Shown here one piece after another: positions 52,644-61,263 of a DNA stretch of 64,000 nt (its first letter is position 1; each line of letters begins with the position of its first letter). A program made the position numbers and the translations under genes. The notes under the pieces were generated by a model that made no database searches, was not told the DNA's origin, and was given only the letters and a program-made list of their open reading frames with translations. This stretch comes from Rossellomorea aquimaris (GTDB taxonomy: Bacteria > Bacillota > Bacilli > Bacillales > Fictibacillaceae). The stretch covers positions 806,001 to 870,000 of the forward strand of contig JAIVLN010000001.1 in the NCBI GenBank assembly GCA_020524245.1. Direction: 5' to 3'.

Positions 52644-52985
52644 ATGAAAAAAATTGAAGCGATCATTCGTCCAGAGCAATTCCAACAACTGCGCATCAAG
52701 CTTCTAGAAATTGGTATTGACGGTTTGACCGTATACGAAGCTGCAGGATGTGGAAAGCAACGGAAAAAGCAAGGTGTTTTTCGGGGGAATCCTTTCGAAT
52801 TGCAACTTGAACCGAAAGTGAAAGTGGAAATGGTGATCCGAAAATCGTTATATGAACAAACCATCCAAGTCATTATTGAGGCATGCTCTACAGGCCAGGT
52901 CGGGGACGGAAAAATTTTCGTTTCAGACGTAGAGGACGTCTACCGGATTCGCACTGGAGAAAATGGAACACAAGCGATTATTTAA
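52644..52985 (+). CDS. glnK: PII nitrogen regulator, GlnK type
   Basis: The product has 113 residues. PII features are KKIEAIIRPEQF, GCGKQ (Gln39 place) and TGQVGDGKIFVSDVEDVYRI. The T-loop reads VFRGNPFELQLEPKVK; the place of the uridylylated Tyr51 is Phe, so modification is not expected. It should bind ATP/ADP and 2-oxoglutarate and gate the ammonium channel. It is co-transcribed with the channel gene 22 bases downstream. Confidence 0.95.
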   Translation: MKKIEAIIRPEQFQQLRIKLLEIGIDGLTVYEAAGCGKQRKKQGVFRGNPFELQLEPKVKVEMVIRKSLYEQTIQVIIEACSTGQVGDGKIFVSDVEDVYRIRTGENGTQAII

Positions 52986-53007
52986 TTTAGAGAGGATTGA
53001 ATGAATC

Positions 53008-54378
53008 TTGAAGAAAAAAATCGTATTGTCAGCTTTCTTGTTCAGTAGTTTGCCAACTGTTACCTTTGCCGCTGAAACAGAGTCCATTCCAAGCATCATC
53101 CAATCCATCGACATGATGTGGGTCATGGTCGCAACTTTCCTCGTCTTCTTCATGCATGCAGGATTTGCTATGGTAGAGACCGGTTTTACAAGGTCTAAAA
53201 ACGCACTCAATATTTTAATGAAGAATTTCCTCACAATGGCACTTGGAGCCGTGCTGTACTTCGCAATCGGATATGGCATCATGTTCGGAGATTCTATAAG
53301 CGGTATTATTGGAAGCTCGCATTTCTTCTTATTAAATGCGGAGAGTGATATCGGTTTCTTCGTCTTCCAGGCTGTATTTGCCGCAACGTGTGCGACGATT
53401 ATATCTGGTGCAGTAGCCGAACGGATGAAGTTAAGCTCTTATTTACTCCTTACAGTGAGCATGGTTGCTTTCATTTATCCAATCGTCGGACATTGGGTTT
53501 GGGGAGGCGGATGGCTTGCGGAGCTTGGGTTCATTGACTTTGCAGGTTCTACAGTCGTTCACTTGACCGGCGCGACTGGGGCAATTGTCGCAGTCTTACT
53601 GTTAGGGGGACGCCTCGGAAAATATGGAGACGGTCGAGTCAACGTCATCCCTGGCCACAACATCCCTCTAGGAGCTCTCGGAGTCTTCATTTTATGGTTC
53701 GGATGGTTCGGTTTCAACGCTGGTAGTAGCCTCTCAGCTGATTCAGAACTGGTACCAATGGTCGTCTCAACCACTCTCCTTTCCGCTTCTGCAGGTGTCA
53801 TATCAAGTGCGATCTATTCTTATATGAAGTTTAAGCAAATGGACGCAACACTGACGTTGAATGGAGCTTTAGGAGGCCTTGTCGGAATCACGGCAGGTAC
53901 AGCGAATGTATCCCTCTTCGGTGCACTTTTCATCGGATTTGTCGCCGGGATCCTCTTGATTGAGGCGGTGCCATTCATTGATCAAAAACTGAAGCTCGAC
54001 GATCCTGTCGGCGCCATTGCCGTCCATGGCATTTGCGGTATTTGGGGGACGATCGCAGTCGGCCTCTTCGCATTGGAAGGTGGCTTGTTTTACGGCGGCG
54101 GGCTCTCGTTACTGGCCATCCAATTCACTGGTGTGGCAGCTGTCATCCTTTGGACTTTCGTTATTTCTTTCATGGCGTTAAAATTGATTGCACTCCCCGC
54201 TGGAATCCGTGTTACTGCAGAAGAAGAGATTCAGGGACTCGACTTTAGTGAACATGGTTCAACCGCTTACGATACAAAAGGAGAATCGTTCGGTCCTGCA
54301 AACAGTCAGCCAACCTTCGGCTATGGGCTCGTTAATCGATTGAACTCACTTGAAGCCCCACAAAAACAGAACTCGTAA
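53008..54378 (+). CDS. amtB: Ammonium transporter
   Basis: The product has 456 residues and a TTG start. A signal-like N-terminus (to about residue 23) precedes eleven membrane helices. Motifs are HAGFAMVETGFTRSKNALNI, STVVHLTGATGAI and VGAIAVHGICGIWGTIAVG, which supply the twin pore histidines. It is the NrgA-like channel for ammonium, likely blocked by the upstream PII. The gene order glnK-amt is the reverse of B. subtilis nrgAB (amt then PII). Confidence 0.95.
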   Translation: MKKKIVLSAFLFSSLPTVTFAAETESIPSIIQSIDMMWVMVATFLVFFMHAGFAMVETGFTRSKNALNILMKNFLTMALGAVLYFAIGYGIMFGDSISGIIGSSHFFLLNAESDIGFFVFQAVFAATCATIISGAVAERMKLSSYLLLTVSMVAFIYPIVGHWVWGGGWLAELGFIDFAGSTVVHLTGATGAIVAVLLLGGRLGKYGDGRVNVIPGHNIPLGALGVFILWFGWFGFNAGSSLSADSELVPMVVSTTLLSASAGVISSAIYSYMKFKQMDATLTLNGALGGLVGITAGTANVSLFGALFIGFVAGILLIEAVPFIDQKLKLDDPVGAIAVHGICGIWGTIAVGLFALEGGLFYGGGLSLLAIQFTGVAAVILWTFVISFMALKLIALPAGIRVTAEEEIQGLDFSEHGSTAYDTKGESFGPANSQPTFGYGLVNRLNSLEAPQKQNS

Positions 54379-54384
54379 ACGTGA

Positions 54385-54424
54385 AAAAAACCTGAGCCGT
54401 TGCTTAAAACGACTCAGGTTTTCC
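54385..54424. terminator. Bidirectional terminator between amt and the NhaC-type gene
   Basis: AACCTGAG pairs with CTCAGGTT with an inner GTT/AAC pair, and runs of A and T flank it. Confidence 0.88.
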
Positions 54425-54436
54425 TTATGATCTCCA

Positions 54437-56014
54437 CTATTTTTCCATTGGAGCATCCACTTTAACGGCGCTCATATTTCGAAGGATAAGAGCAACTCCT
54501 ACCATCAAGGCGATTGAGATCACCAGGGATAGAGCAATGCTTTGTGTGAATCCTAAAATTAAGAAGCCGATTGAACTGATGATCGCTGCCAGAATAGCAT
54601 ATGGCAGTTGCGTCATCACGTGGTCGATGTGATTACTCCCTGCACCTGTGGATGACAAAATGGTTGTATCGGAAATCGGTGAACAGTGGTCACCGAACAC
54701 GGATCCAGCTAGAACTGCCGCAAGTACTGGAAGTAGGTACGTAATATCTGTCGCTGCAGCAATCTCACCAGCAATTGGGAGCATGACACCGAACGTGCCC
54801 CATGACGTTCCAGTCGCGAATGCCATGATTCCAGCAATCAAGAACAATAGGACAGGTAAGAATGCCAGGTTGATATTGCCATCAACGATACCAGCAAGAT
54901 ATTTACCTGTGCCGATCTCATCGATGATTGCAACAATCACCCATGCAAAAATCAAAATATAGATAGCCGGAAGCATGGACTGGATACCTTTCCAGATTCC
55001 GATACCGAAATGCTTACCAGGCAGTTGTTTCATCAAGAACAGGACGACGGTTACGGCCAAACCGAACAATCCGCCATATACAAGGGACTTCGCCACGTCT
55101 GTGTTTTCAAACATGGAAAGCAATGTTACATCTCCATCAGTCGCTTGGGCACCTGTGTACAGCATTGCTGCAACCGTCCCGACGATGAGGGCGATGATTG
55201 GCCAGATCAAGTCACCGACTTTTCCTCGATCACTTTCAGGCAGTCCAGTCTGCTCTCCAGGAACAGCCTTGTTATCAGGATCTAACACTTGCCCTTCATT
55301 AATCGCTCGTTCTTCATGCGTCTTCATTGAGAAGAGGTTGATGTTGAAAAGAGCAGTCGCAAATACGAGAAGCAACGCAGCGAGCGCATAAATATTCATC
55401 GGTATCATTCTGATGAATGCCTCTAATGCTCCATAATCCGCAACTTCATGTGTAGCAAGAATACTCCCGATCAACCCGATGATGTACGCTCCCCAGCTTG
55501 ATACAGGAGAGATGACACAGACTGGCGCAGCTGTGGAATCAATATAGTATGCAAGCTTGGCGCGTGAGATGCGATGCCGATCCGTCAATGGACGACTGAC
55601 GTTTCCGACCGCAAGTGAGTTGAAGTAGTCATCAATAAAGATGATGATGCCGAGCACGATCGTCAGAATTTGAGCTCCTACGCGTGTCTTCACTCTCTTG
55701 ATCGCCCATTCTCCGAATGCACGGCTTCCACCTGCTATCGCAATCAGTGATGTCATGATGCCTAATAAGAGTAAGAACAATAAGATGAAGACATTCCAAG
55801 TGTTCACTTCCCAGGCACCTGCATCGTTCTGGACGACGAACAGACTTCTCAGGATTTCAAAGATTTTCATACCACTAGCGACAATATCAAAATTGTTCAA
55901 CATAAGTGCACCAACGACAATGCCTGTCCCAAGTGACAACAGCACCCGTCTAGTCAACGCAACCATTAAGAGTGCCAACAATGGTGGTATAAGTGAGTAT
56001 ATTGTATTTTCCAT
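54437..56014 (-). CDS. NhaC-family carrier under lysine riboswitch control, probable lysine transporter (LysW type)
   Basis: The product has 525 residues with twelve or so membrane helices. The NhaC family motifs FIDDYFNSLAVGNVSRPLTD and GSVFGDHCSPISDTTILSST are clear. The riboswitch in front of it is of the lysine class, and lysine-controlled NhaC proteins have been proposed as lysine transporters (LysW). Without that RNA I would have called it a Na+/H+ antiporter. The ATG is preceded by GGAGG (AAGGAGGAAC). Confidence 0.9.
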   Translation of the reverse strand: MENTIYSLIPPLLALLMVALTRRVLLSLGTGIVVGALMLNNFDIVASGMKIFEILRSLFVVQNDAGAWEVNTWNVFILLFLLLLGIMTSLIAIAGGSRAFGEWAIKRVKTRVGAQILTIVLGIIIFIDDYFNSLAVGNVSRPLTDRHRISRAKLAYYIDSTAAPVCVISPVSSWGAYIIGLIGSILATHEVADYGALEAFIRMIPMNIYALAALLLVFATALFNINLFSMKTHEERAINEGQVLDPDNKAVPGEQTGLPESDRGKVGDLIWPIIALIVGTVAAMLYTGAQATDGDVTLLSMFENTDVAKSLVYGGLFGLAVTVVLFLMKQLPGKHFGIGIWKGIQSMLPAIYILIFAWVIVAIIDEIGTGKYLAGIVDGNINLAFLPVLLFLIAGIMAFATGTSWGTFGVMLPIAGEIAAATDITYLLPVLAAVLAGSVFGDHCSPISDTTILSSTGAGSNHIDHVMTQLPYAILAAIISSIGFLILGFTQSIALSLVISIALMVGVALILRNMSAVKVDAPMEK

Positions 56015-56093
56015 TGGTTCGATGTTCCTCCTTAGTTTATATATAAATAAGTCAGAATCGATGTAACAACCGGTTTCATTTTTTAAGTAAAAT

Positions 56094-56133
56094 AAAAAAG
56101 GTAACGATAGATAGAAAATAACCTATCGTTACC
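56094..56133 (-). terminator. Lysine riboswitch terminator
   Basis: On the minus strand GGTAACGATAG pairs with CTATCGTTACC and T6 follows. A competing CGTTAC/GTAACG pairing just upstream may form the antiterminator. Confidence 0.9.
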
Positions 56134-56144
56134 TTTGTAACGGT

Positions 56145-56350
56145 TATCCCCCATCGATCACGTAGTTCTCCACTATTCCATCTTTCCCGAATAGTGACAG
56201 TGCTACACCTGTTCGGTGCAACCCCAACCAGTCATTCATTGACAATCGTAACTGGTTTCGGCAATGAACCCTTTCGCTGATGATCATTGATGTCATACTC
56301 CCATCAGGCTACTCTTGTTCCTTGCTCCACTACCTCATCGGATGATAAGG
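56145..56350 (-). promoter_or_regulatory. Lysine riboswitch aptamer (L box)
   Basis: Minus-strand segments match the L-box in order: GATGAGGTAGTGGAGC, ACAAGAGTAGCCTGATGGGA, TTGCCGAAACCAG, CTGGTTGGGGTTGCACC, GAACAGGTGTAGCACTGTCA and ATAGTGGAGAACTAC. The ends pair by GTAGT/ACTAC (P1). Lysine binding should promote the terminator at 56094-56133. Confidence 0.92.
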
Positions 56351-56379
56351 TTTATGATATTATTTTTGCGCCATGTAAT

Positions 56380-56408
56380 ATTATAATAGAATTCCTATAA
56401 TAATACAA
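56380..56408 (-). promoter_or_regulatory. Promoter of the lysine riboswitch transcript
   Basis: On the minus strand TTGTAT and TATAAT are exactly 17 bases apart, about 25 bases upstream of the aptamer. Confidence 0.8.
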
Positions 56409-56428
56409 GGGCTTCTCCTTTAAGTCGT

Positions 56429-57217
56429 TTATTCTGGCTTTTTTTCCCCTTCATTAGATTTGATGCTTTCTTTAATTGGCATTGAAGGTAGTAAATGTCC
56501 ACCTGGTCCATAATAATACGGTACTTCGCCAGGTATGAAGTGGGACAGTAGCATGATGTTCGTCTTGATTTCCTTTTCTTCTGTCTGGAATGGGACGACG
56601 ACTTGCACCTTGACGACCACATGGATCCATCCTCTTAGTTTCGTATTATTGATTCCTGATGTTTCAGTCTCTTCAACCCAATCTGTTTGCACACTTCCGA
56701 TCACACGGAAGCGGACCGGAATACTCGGCCCCAAGTTGGCTAGTAAAGAGTTGTTTGTGGCTCGACCGAGCGGAATCTCGGTGACAATACCTGCCTGCTG
56801 TTCATTTTCACGTTCCACATCGACATCAGCAAATCGGTAAAAATCTGGTTTCTTGCCTTGTTCAATTTGTTCTAAAAGCATTTGTACATTGGCAGTCGCA
56901 AGGGCTTGAATTTCATTGACTACCTGTGGATTTGTGGTCACACCTACTAAATTTCCATCGTTATCTTGGATGTTCACGATTAAGTTATCTAGTTTTCCAG
57001 AGTCTACGATCCGGTTTTTTACAGCACTCTGTATCGCCAATTGCGCGATATCCTCCGTTTCAGTTTCGGCTATTTTCATGAGCGCAGGTTGAATGCCCCG
57101 ATCGACGAGCCATAAGGCCTGGGCGGTCAACAAGATGAAGATGATAAACGAAATGATGAAGACATATTGAAAAGGCAATGGACCTCTTGCACGAGCCCGC
57201 CTTCGAATCCGCCACAT
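56429..57217 (-). CDS. yunB: YunB sporulation protein
   Basis: The product has 262 residues. One N-terminal membrane span (PLFQ-like VFIISFIIFILLTAQALWLV) precedes a domain facing outside. Segments include AIQSAVKNRIVDSGKLDNLI and HFIPGEVPYYYGPGGHLLPS. B. subtilis YunB is made in the mother cell under SigE and is needed for efficient sporulation. The order yunB-yunC-yunD is as there. Confidence 0.92.
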   Translation of the reverse strand: MWRIRRRARARGPLPFQYVFIISFIIFILLTAQALWLVDRGIQPALMKIAETETEDIAQLAIQSAVKNRIVDSGKLDNLIVNIQDNDGNLVGVTTNPQVVNEIQALATANVQMLLEQIEQGKKPDFYRFADVDVERENEQQAGIVTEIPLGRATNNSLLANLGPSIPVRFRVIGSVQTDWVEETETSGINNTKLRGWIHVVVKVQVVVPFQTEEKEIKTNIMLLSHFIPGEVPYYYGPGGHLLPSMPIKESIKSNEGEKKPE

Positions 57218-57294
57218 AAAAATACCCCCTATCTATTGCTATATGTATGCAATGAACGGGGGTTGTATCGCTATTATTTTCAAAGGGAACATCA

Positions 57295-57600
57295 TCATTG
57301 AGCCATTTTAAGCAAGGCTTCTCGACCTGTGGTACCAACCGTGATGCCCATCGCTTCTGCTTCGAGTGTGACTGACTCTAATGGAGCATCCAGCAATTGA
57401 TCCAGCGTTCGAACGCCTACCGCTCGACCAGCAATGATTTTGCGCTCTGCTAATTTTTCGTTGAGTAGGCCAACATCAAGTGCACCGCACATGATATAGC
57501 CTTTGTCGTTACTGATGGACATGAAATTCGTTTTCGGTAATGCTATGGTTACTCCAGTAAACATATGCCCCTCAATTTCAATCGGGGTGACGGTAATCAT
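57295..57600 (-). CDS. yunC: YunC (DUF1805)
   Basis: The ATG at 57600 gives 101 residues with GGAGCGTGAGG upstream. It reads ITVTPIEIEGHMFTGVTIAL, GYIMCGALDVGLLNEKLAER and ERKIIAGRAVGVRTLDQLL, the DUF1805 fold. No function is known. Confidence 0.9.
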   Translation of the reverse strand: MITVTPIEIEGHMFTGVTIALPKTNFMSISNDKGYIMCGALDVGLLNEKLAERKIIAGRAVGVRTLDQLLDAPLESVTLEAEAMGITVGTTGREALLKMAQ

Positions 57601-57642
57601 CTTCCTCACGCTCCTTTTCCTTACTATGAATATGTCATAGTA

Positions 57643-57664
57643 GAAAAAAGCGTGTTGGCGCTTT
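57643..57664 (-). terminator. Terminator after yunD
   Basis: AAAGCG pairs with CGCTTT around a 6-base loop; on the minus strand a T6 run follows. Confidence 0.75.
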
Positions 57665-57666
57665 GC

Positions 57667-59067
57667 CTATCTTTCAAGGGTTTTTAATTTCCAGGCGATC
57701 ACGTCTCGAAGCATTTCGGGCAGGTAGTACGATTTTTGCTCCGCATATGCAACAGAAGGCAATAATCGCCCGAACGTAAACATGTCTACCGTCCCAATCG
57801 TATATATTCTCTCTTGATCAAGCGGCTCCCCATTAATCAGGATCCTCCGAACGTGATATTCGCCGTCTTCCATCATCTGTCCTTCCGTTTCTACACCGTC
57901 AAAAATCATCTGCCCGATCACTTTTCCACGGAATCCTAATCCTTTGATTTCAAGATTGACCAGCTCTTTCGTCATAGCTTGATGGATCATTTCTTTCAAG
58001 TACTCTCCTTTTAAAAGGAGCTTGCACGGGTTGATCGGATGAGGACATACCCTGTGGAGATCCCCCTTCGTAACTGGACCTTTCCCCAAAGGTTCTAGTA
58101 GAAGTCCGGCATTAATCATCCCAATTTCAGCATCACACCATTCACGGATCGTTTCGGCAAGCAACTTTGAGAAAGGGGATTTTTTGAACCATTCCAGTTC
58201 TAGCGGCTCATCAAGAATAGCGACCACCTCATGAAGGTTTTCTCTTGCTGATTCCTTTAGCCGGTCGAGAAGCTGCTCACTTTCTTCATCTCGTGCTTGG
58301 TTTCGAACGTCGAATACTTCCGCTTTTATATGATCGATTTTCCGTTCTTCTTCATTCCAATTGATTTCCATATGACCAACATAGAGACCGAATTTACCTG
58401 CCTGACCGATTGTTACACCTTTCGTTGAGCGTATGCCCTCAGGTAGAACATGATGGGTGTGGGACCCGAGGATGATGTCCAATTCCTCGACTTCCTCAGC
58501 CAATTGTTTGTCCGCTTCCAAACCGAGATGGGAAAGGAGAATGAGAAGATCAACCTCTCCTCTCACCTCTTCAGCAAATTGTTTGATCGTGTCGTAAGGA
58601 TCCAGTACATCCCAATCCAACAATTCATAATACGCTTTGAATGGTGCCGTAGCAGCAATGACACCGATCTTCAACCCATTCGGCAACGTGTGAATGTCAT
58701 ATGGCTTTGCCCAGTGTGGCTGTTCCCCATTTTTGTTTTTCAAATTCCCAAGAACGACTTGGAAGTTCGCATCCTTATATAGAGCATCAAGTTGTTCCTT
58801 CGAAAACGTGATGCCTTCGTTGTTTCCGATCGTCGCGTTTAAGAAACCAGCTTCATTCATGAGCTGCACATTCCCTTGACCGTCCGTACCTTCGGTCACT
58901 GGATGCACCCGGTCGGCATGATCGCCGATGTCGAACCGAATCACATGCTCACCGTTCTGGTCATGAATCCGTTGCTGTTGCTTAAGAAAGCCCATGATTT
59001 TCGGCCACTGTTCAAGATGGCTATGTAAGTCATTCGTATGATACAGATGGAGCTTCATGCGGCTCAT
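57667..59067 (-). CDS. yunD: YunD, 5'-nucleotidase-type metallophosphatase
   Basis: The ATG at 59067 follows AAAGGAG and gives 466 residues; longer frames overlap yunF. The N-terminal metallophosphatase domain has LYHTNDLHSHLEQWPKIM, FLNATIGNNEG, ILLSHLGLEADKQ and ILGSHTHHVLPEG. A 5'-nucleotidase C-terminal domain follows. No signal peptide or anchor is seen, so it should be cytosolic, unlike YfkN. Confidence 0.93.
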   Translation of the reverse strand: MSRMKLHLYHTNDLHSHLEQWPKIMGFLKQQQRIHDQNGEHVIRFDIGDHADRVHPVTEGTDGQGNVQLMNEAGFLNATIGNNEGITFSKEQLDALYKDANFQVVLGNLKNKNGEQPHWAKPYDIHTLPNGLKIGVIAATAPFKAYYELLDWDVLDPYDTIKQFAEEVRGEVDLLILLSHLGLEADKQLAEEVEELDIILGSHTHHVLPEGIRSTKGVTIGQAGKFGLYVGHMEINWNEEERKIDHIKAEVFDVRNQARDEESEQLLDRLKESARENLHEVVAILDEPLELEWFKKSPFSKLLAETIREWCDAEIGMINAGLLLEPLGKGPVTKGDLHRVCPHPINPCKLLLKGEYLKEMIHQAMTKELVNLEIKGLGFRGKVIGQMIFDGVETEGQMMEDGEYHVRRILINGEPLDQERIYTIGTVDMFTFGRLLPSVAYAEQKSYYLPEMLRDVIAWKLKTLER

Positions 59068-59101
59068 TGTACCATCTCCTTTGATGATTCTATTAAAATA
59101 A

Positions 59102-59953
59102 TTAGAACAGATCGAGCTGTCTCGGTGCAAGTCCTTCATAATCGATACCAAGTAGGTCAATCATCTGCTTGGCATTATCTGCAGCGTCCCCACCTGAGTT
59201 GTTGTTAAAAAGAACCGTCAAATCGTGCCCTGGTTTATGGAGCTCGAGAAGCTTCTCTTTCCATTCTATGAGCTCATCCTCAGAATAACGATAAAGATAT
59301 CGGACATCCCGCCAATCTTGGTTGCTCTTGCCTTTCTTTTGCCAACCATGAACATTCCGACCATGAAACCGAATCAGCGTTTGTTCCGGATGAGTTGGTT
59401 CAAGTACTGTAGGTACAGAGCCGGCACCAGCTTGTGGCTCATCACAAATACTGTGGATCCAGCCTTCTTCTTTCATGAAATCCAGCGTCCGTTCTTGAAA
59501 AGATGGATGGAACCAGGATTGATGGCGGAACTCCAGGGCAACAGGGACATCGCCCATTTTTTCCTTCGCTTGTCGCAACTGTTCCACATTGTCCCGGTTA
59601 CAATCAAACCACGGTGGATATTGGAACAGCACCATCTTCAGCTTGTTTGCCTCCTGCAGAGGTTTGACGGACTCTCGGAATAAACGGAACATCTCTTCGG
59701 TACTTTCAAAAGGGATGTCCCCCCTCGTATGTCCCGTCATGCCCTGATACGCTTTCACCACGAACGAAAAGCGCTCGGGAGTGTCCCTCACCCATTTTTG
59801 ATAATTTTTGATGGGTTGAACAGCGTAAAAAGACGAATCCACTTCCACAGTCGGAAAGAAGCTGCTATAGGTTTTCAACTTATCTGTTGATTTGATATCT
59901 GGCGGGTACAGTGAGTCATGATCTCCCCAACCCGTCACTCCAATCTCAATCAT
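59102..59953 (-). CDS. yunF: YunF (DUF72)
   Basis: The ATG at 59953 follows GAGAGG and gives 283 residues. DUF72 TIM-barrel motifs are IEIGVTGWGDHDSLYP, FPTVEVDSSFYAVQ, RFSFVVKAYQGMTGH, VALEFRHQSW and LTVLFNNNSGGDAADNA. The family has no settled function; structural links to metal-dependent hydrolases are known. It lies just upstream of yunD on the same strand. Confidence 0.92.
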   Translation of the reverse strand: MIEIGVTGWGDHDSLYPPDIKSTDKLKTYSSFFPTVEVDSSFYAVQPIKNYQKWVRDTPERFSFVVKAYQGMTGHTRGDIPFESTEEMFRLFRESVKPLQEANKLKMVLFQYPPWFDCNRDNVEQLRQAKEKMGDVPVALEFRHQSWFHPSFQERTLDFMKEEGWIHSICDEPQAGAGSVPTVLEPTHPEQTLIRFHGRNVHGWQKKGKSNQDWRDVRYLYRYSEDELIEWKEKLLELHKPGHDLTVLFNNNSGGDAADNAKQMIDLLGIDYEGLAPRQLDLF

Positions 59954-60036
59954 ACATACGTAACCTCTCATTTTCATATATTCGTACTTATATTTTGAGT
60001 TCTACACGTGAAAAGTGCAAGTAATAGCAAAATAAA

Positions 60037-60066
60037 AAAGAGCTCTTATCGTTTTAAGAGCTCCAC
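60037..60066 (-). terminator. Terminator after the 27-codon ORF
   Basis: On the minus strand GGAGCTCTTA pairs with TAAGAGCTCT and T5 follows, 7 bases after the small ORF. Confidence 0.88.
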
Positions 60067-60072
60067 CGGTAA

Positions 60073-60156
60073 TTATAAGTTTCCAAAAGCAGCTATGCTC
60101 AGAGATATCAAAATAACGATCCCTGTCGCAAGTATGAAATATTGAATACGTAGCAT
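60073..60156 (-). CDS. Candidate 27-residue membrane peptide
   Basis: The frame encodes MLRIQYFILATGIVILISLS and ends IAAFGNL, a single hydrophobic helix. GAAGGG lies 11 bases before the ATG, and a strong terminator follows the stop at once, which supports a real short gene. Not recognised. Confidence 0.5.
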   Translation of the reverse strand: MLRIQYFILATGIVILISLSIAAFGNL

Positions 60157-60244
60157 ATCATTTCTAGCCCTTCATGTTTAAGTCTTTACAGAGAAACTAT
60201 TCGACTTGTTTTAACGATTATTGTTCGTAGGGCTATAAGAAGCT

Positions 60245-60727
60245 TTATATGCCACAAGCTGCAGAACCATTCTTTTGGAAGTACTTTTGATGATATTCTT
60301 CTGCCTCATAGAAAATGGAAGCCGGTCTTACTTCTGTTACGATTGGAAGCTTATAGACCGCTTGTTCTGTCAGAGCAGTAATTTTTCCTTCAGCCTCGAT
60401 CTTCTGATTTTCATCCGTGTAAAAGATGGCGGATCGATATTGATGTCCGATATCAATGCCTTGTCGATTAACGGCAGTAGGATCATGAATCTCAAAAAGT
60501 TTGTTGAGCAACTCAATATACGAAACGACAGTAGGATCAAATTCAATTTTTATGACTTCGGCGTGTCCTGTATTTCCTGCTTTCACTTGCTCATAAGTAG
60601 GATTTTCTAAAAGCCCTCCAGAATATCCAACTCGAGTTGAAACGACTCCGTCAATTTGCTCAAAGAACGCTTCCACTCCCCAGAAGCATCCTGCACCAAA
60701 AATTGCTGTAGCTGTAGTTGTTGCCAT
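60245..60727 (-). CDS. msrA: Peptide methionine sulfoxide reductase A
   Basis: The product has 160 residues. The catalytic motif is FGAGCFWGVEAFF, and GHAEVIKIEFDP, DIGHQYRSAIFYTD and EEYHQKYFQKN follow. It reduces S-methionine sulfoxide in proteins. No msrB is fused or adjacent. The only recognisable promoter upstream on this strand is that of a SAM riboswitch at 60961-61083, so methionine status may control it. Confidence 0.96.
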   Translation of the reverse strand: MATTTATAIFGAGCFWGVEAFFEQIDGVVSTRVGYSGGLLENPTYEQVKAGNTGHAEVIKIEFDPTVVSYIELLNKLFEIHDPTAVNRQGIDIGHQYRSAIFYTDENQKIEAEGKITALTEQAVYKLPIVTEVRPASIFYEAEEYHQKYFQKNGSAACGI

Positions 60728-60767
60728 TACTCATCTGTCCTTTCAAAAATAACGAAACTTCCTTCGA

Positions 60768-60898
60768 GAGCTTATTGGTAGAAAAGCATAAGCATTTCGT
60801 CAAGTCACGAAGGTCACTGGAGATCCGAAGAGGAGGTTGTCACCGCCTCAAGAGGATCGAAGTGATCCAAGTGACAAGGTGCTGTAGCTAGACATTAC
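60768..60898. repeat. TGTCTAGCT-type Bacillaceae dispersed repeat
   Basis: On the minus strand it begins ATGTCTAGCTACAGCACC and ends GCTTATGCTTTTC. The interior has paired blocks such as GATCACTTCGATC and TCACGAAGGTCA-like arms. I know this TGTCTAGCTCCAGCGCC...CTTTTC family as a common intergenic element in bacilli. It separates the SAM riboswitch from msrA. Confidence 0.7.
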
Positions 60899-60908
60899 AC
60901 CCAATATA

Positions 60909-60942
60909 AAAACCCTTTTCTTATCCAGTAAGAAAAGGGTTC
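60909..60942 (-). terminator. SAM riboswitch terminator
   Basis: On the minus strand AACCCTTTTCTTA pairs with TAAGAAAAGGGTT and TTTAT follows. Confidence 0.88.
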
Positions 60943-60960
60943 GTTATTATACTAAACGAT

Positions 60961-61083
60961 CCTCTCATCTTCTAGGATATTTGACTATCCTACAGGAATT
61001 GGCACCGTTCTCCTCAATCATAAGATTGATTCGATGGTTGCCGGGCATCAAAGGGCCAGTCCCTCCGCCTCTCTGGATAAGAA
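60961..61083 (-). promoter_or_regulatory. SAM-I riboswitch (S box)
   Basis: Minus-strand S-box blocks are in order: CTTATC, AGAGAGGCGGAGGGACTGGC, GATGCCCGGCAACC, GGTGCCAATTCCTG and GATGAGAGG. P1 forms from CTTATC (61081-61076) and GATGAG (60969-60964). S-adenosylmethionine binding should favour the terminator at 60909-60942. Confidence 0.95.
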
Positions 61084-61118
61084 GTTTTCATTATTCATTT
61101 AAATTTGATTTAATTAGA

Positions 61119-61147
61119 ATCTTACTACGTTTCGATAACGTTGTAAA
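61119..61147 (-). promoter_or_regulatory. Promoter of the SAM riboswitch transcript
   Basis: On the minus strand TTTACA and TAAGAT are 17 bases apart, about 36 bases before the aptamer. Confidence 0.6.
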
Positions 61148-61263
61148 GGATTTTTACTCGTAAAATTATATCGTTGAACTAGCTTGTTTCAGTAGTACAT
61201 TTATATTATGAACAGAAGTCGATATGCGTGAATGATCTAAGTAAAATTCCACAAAAATTTATG

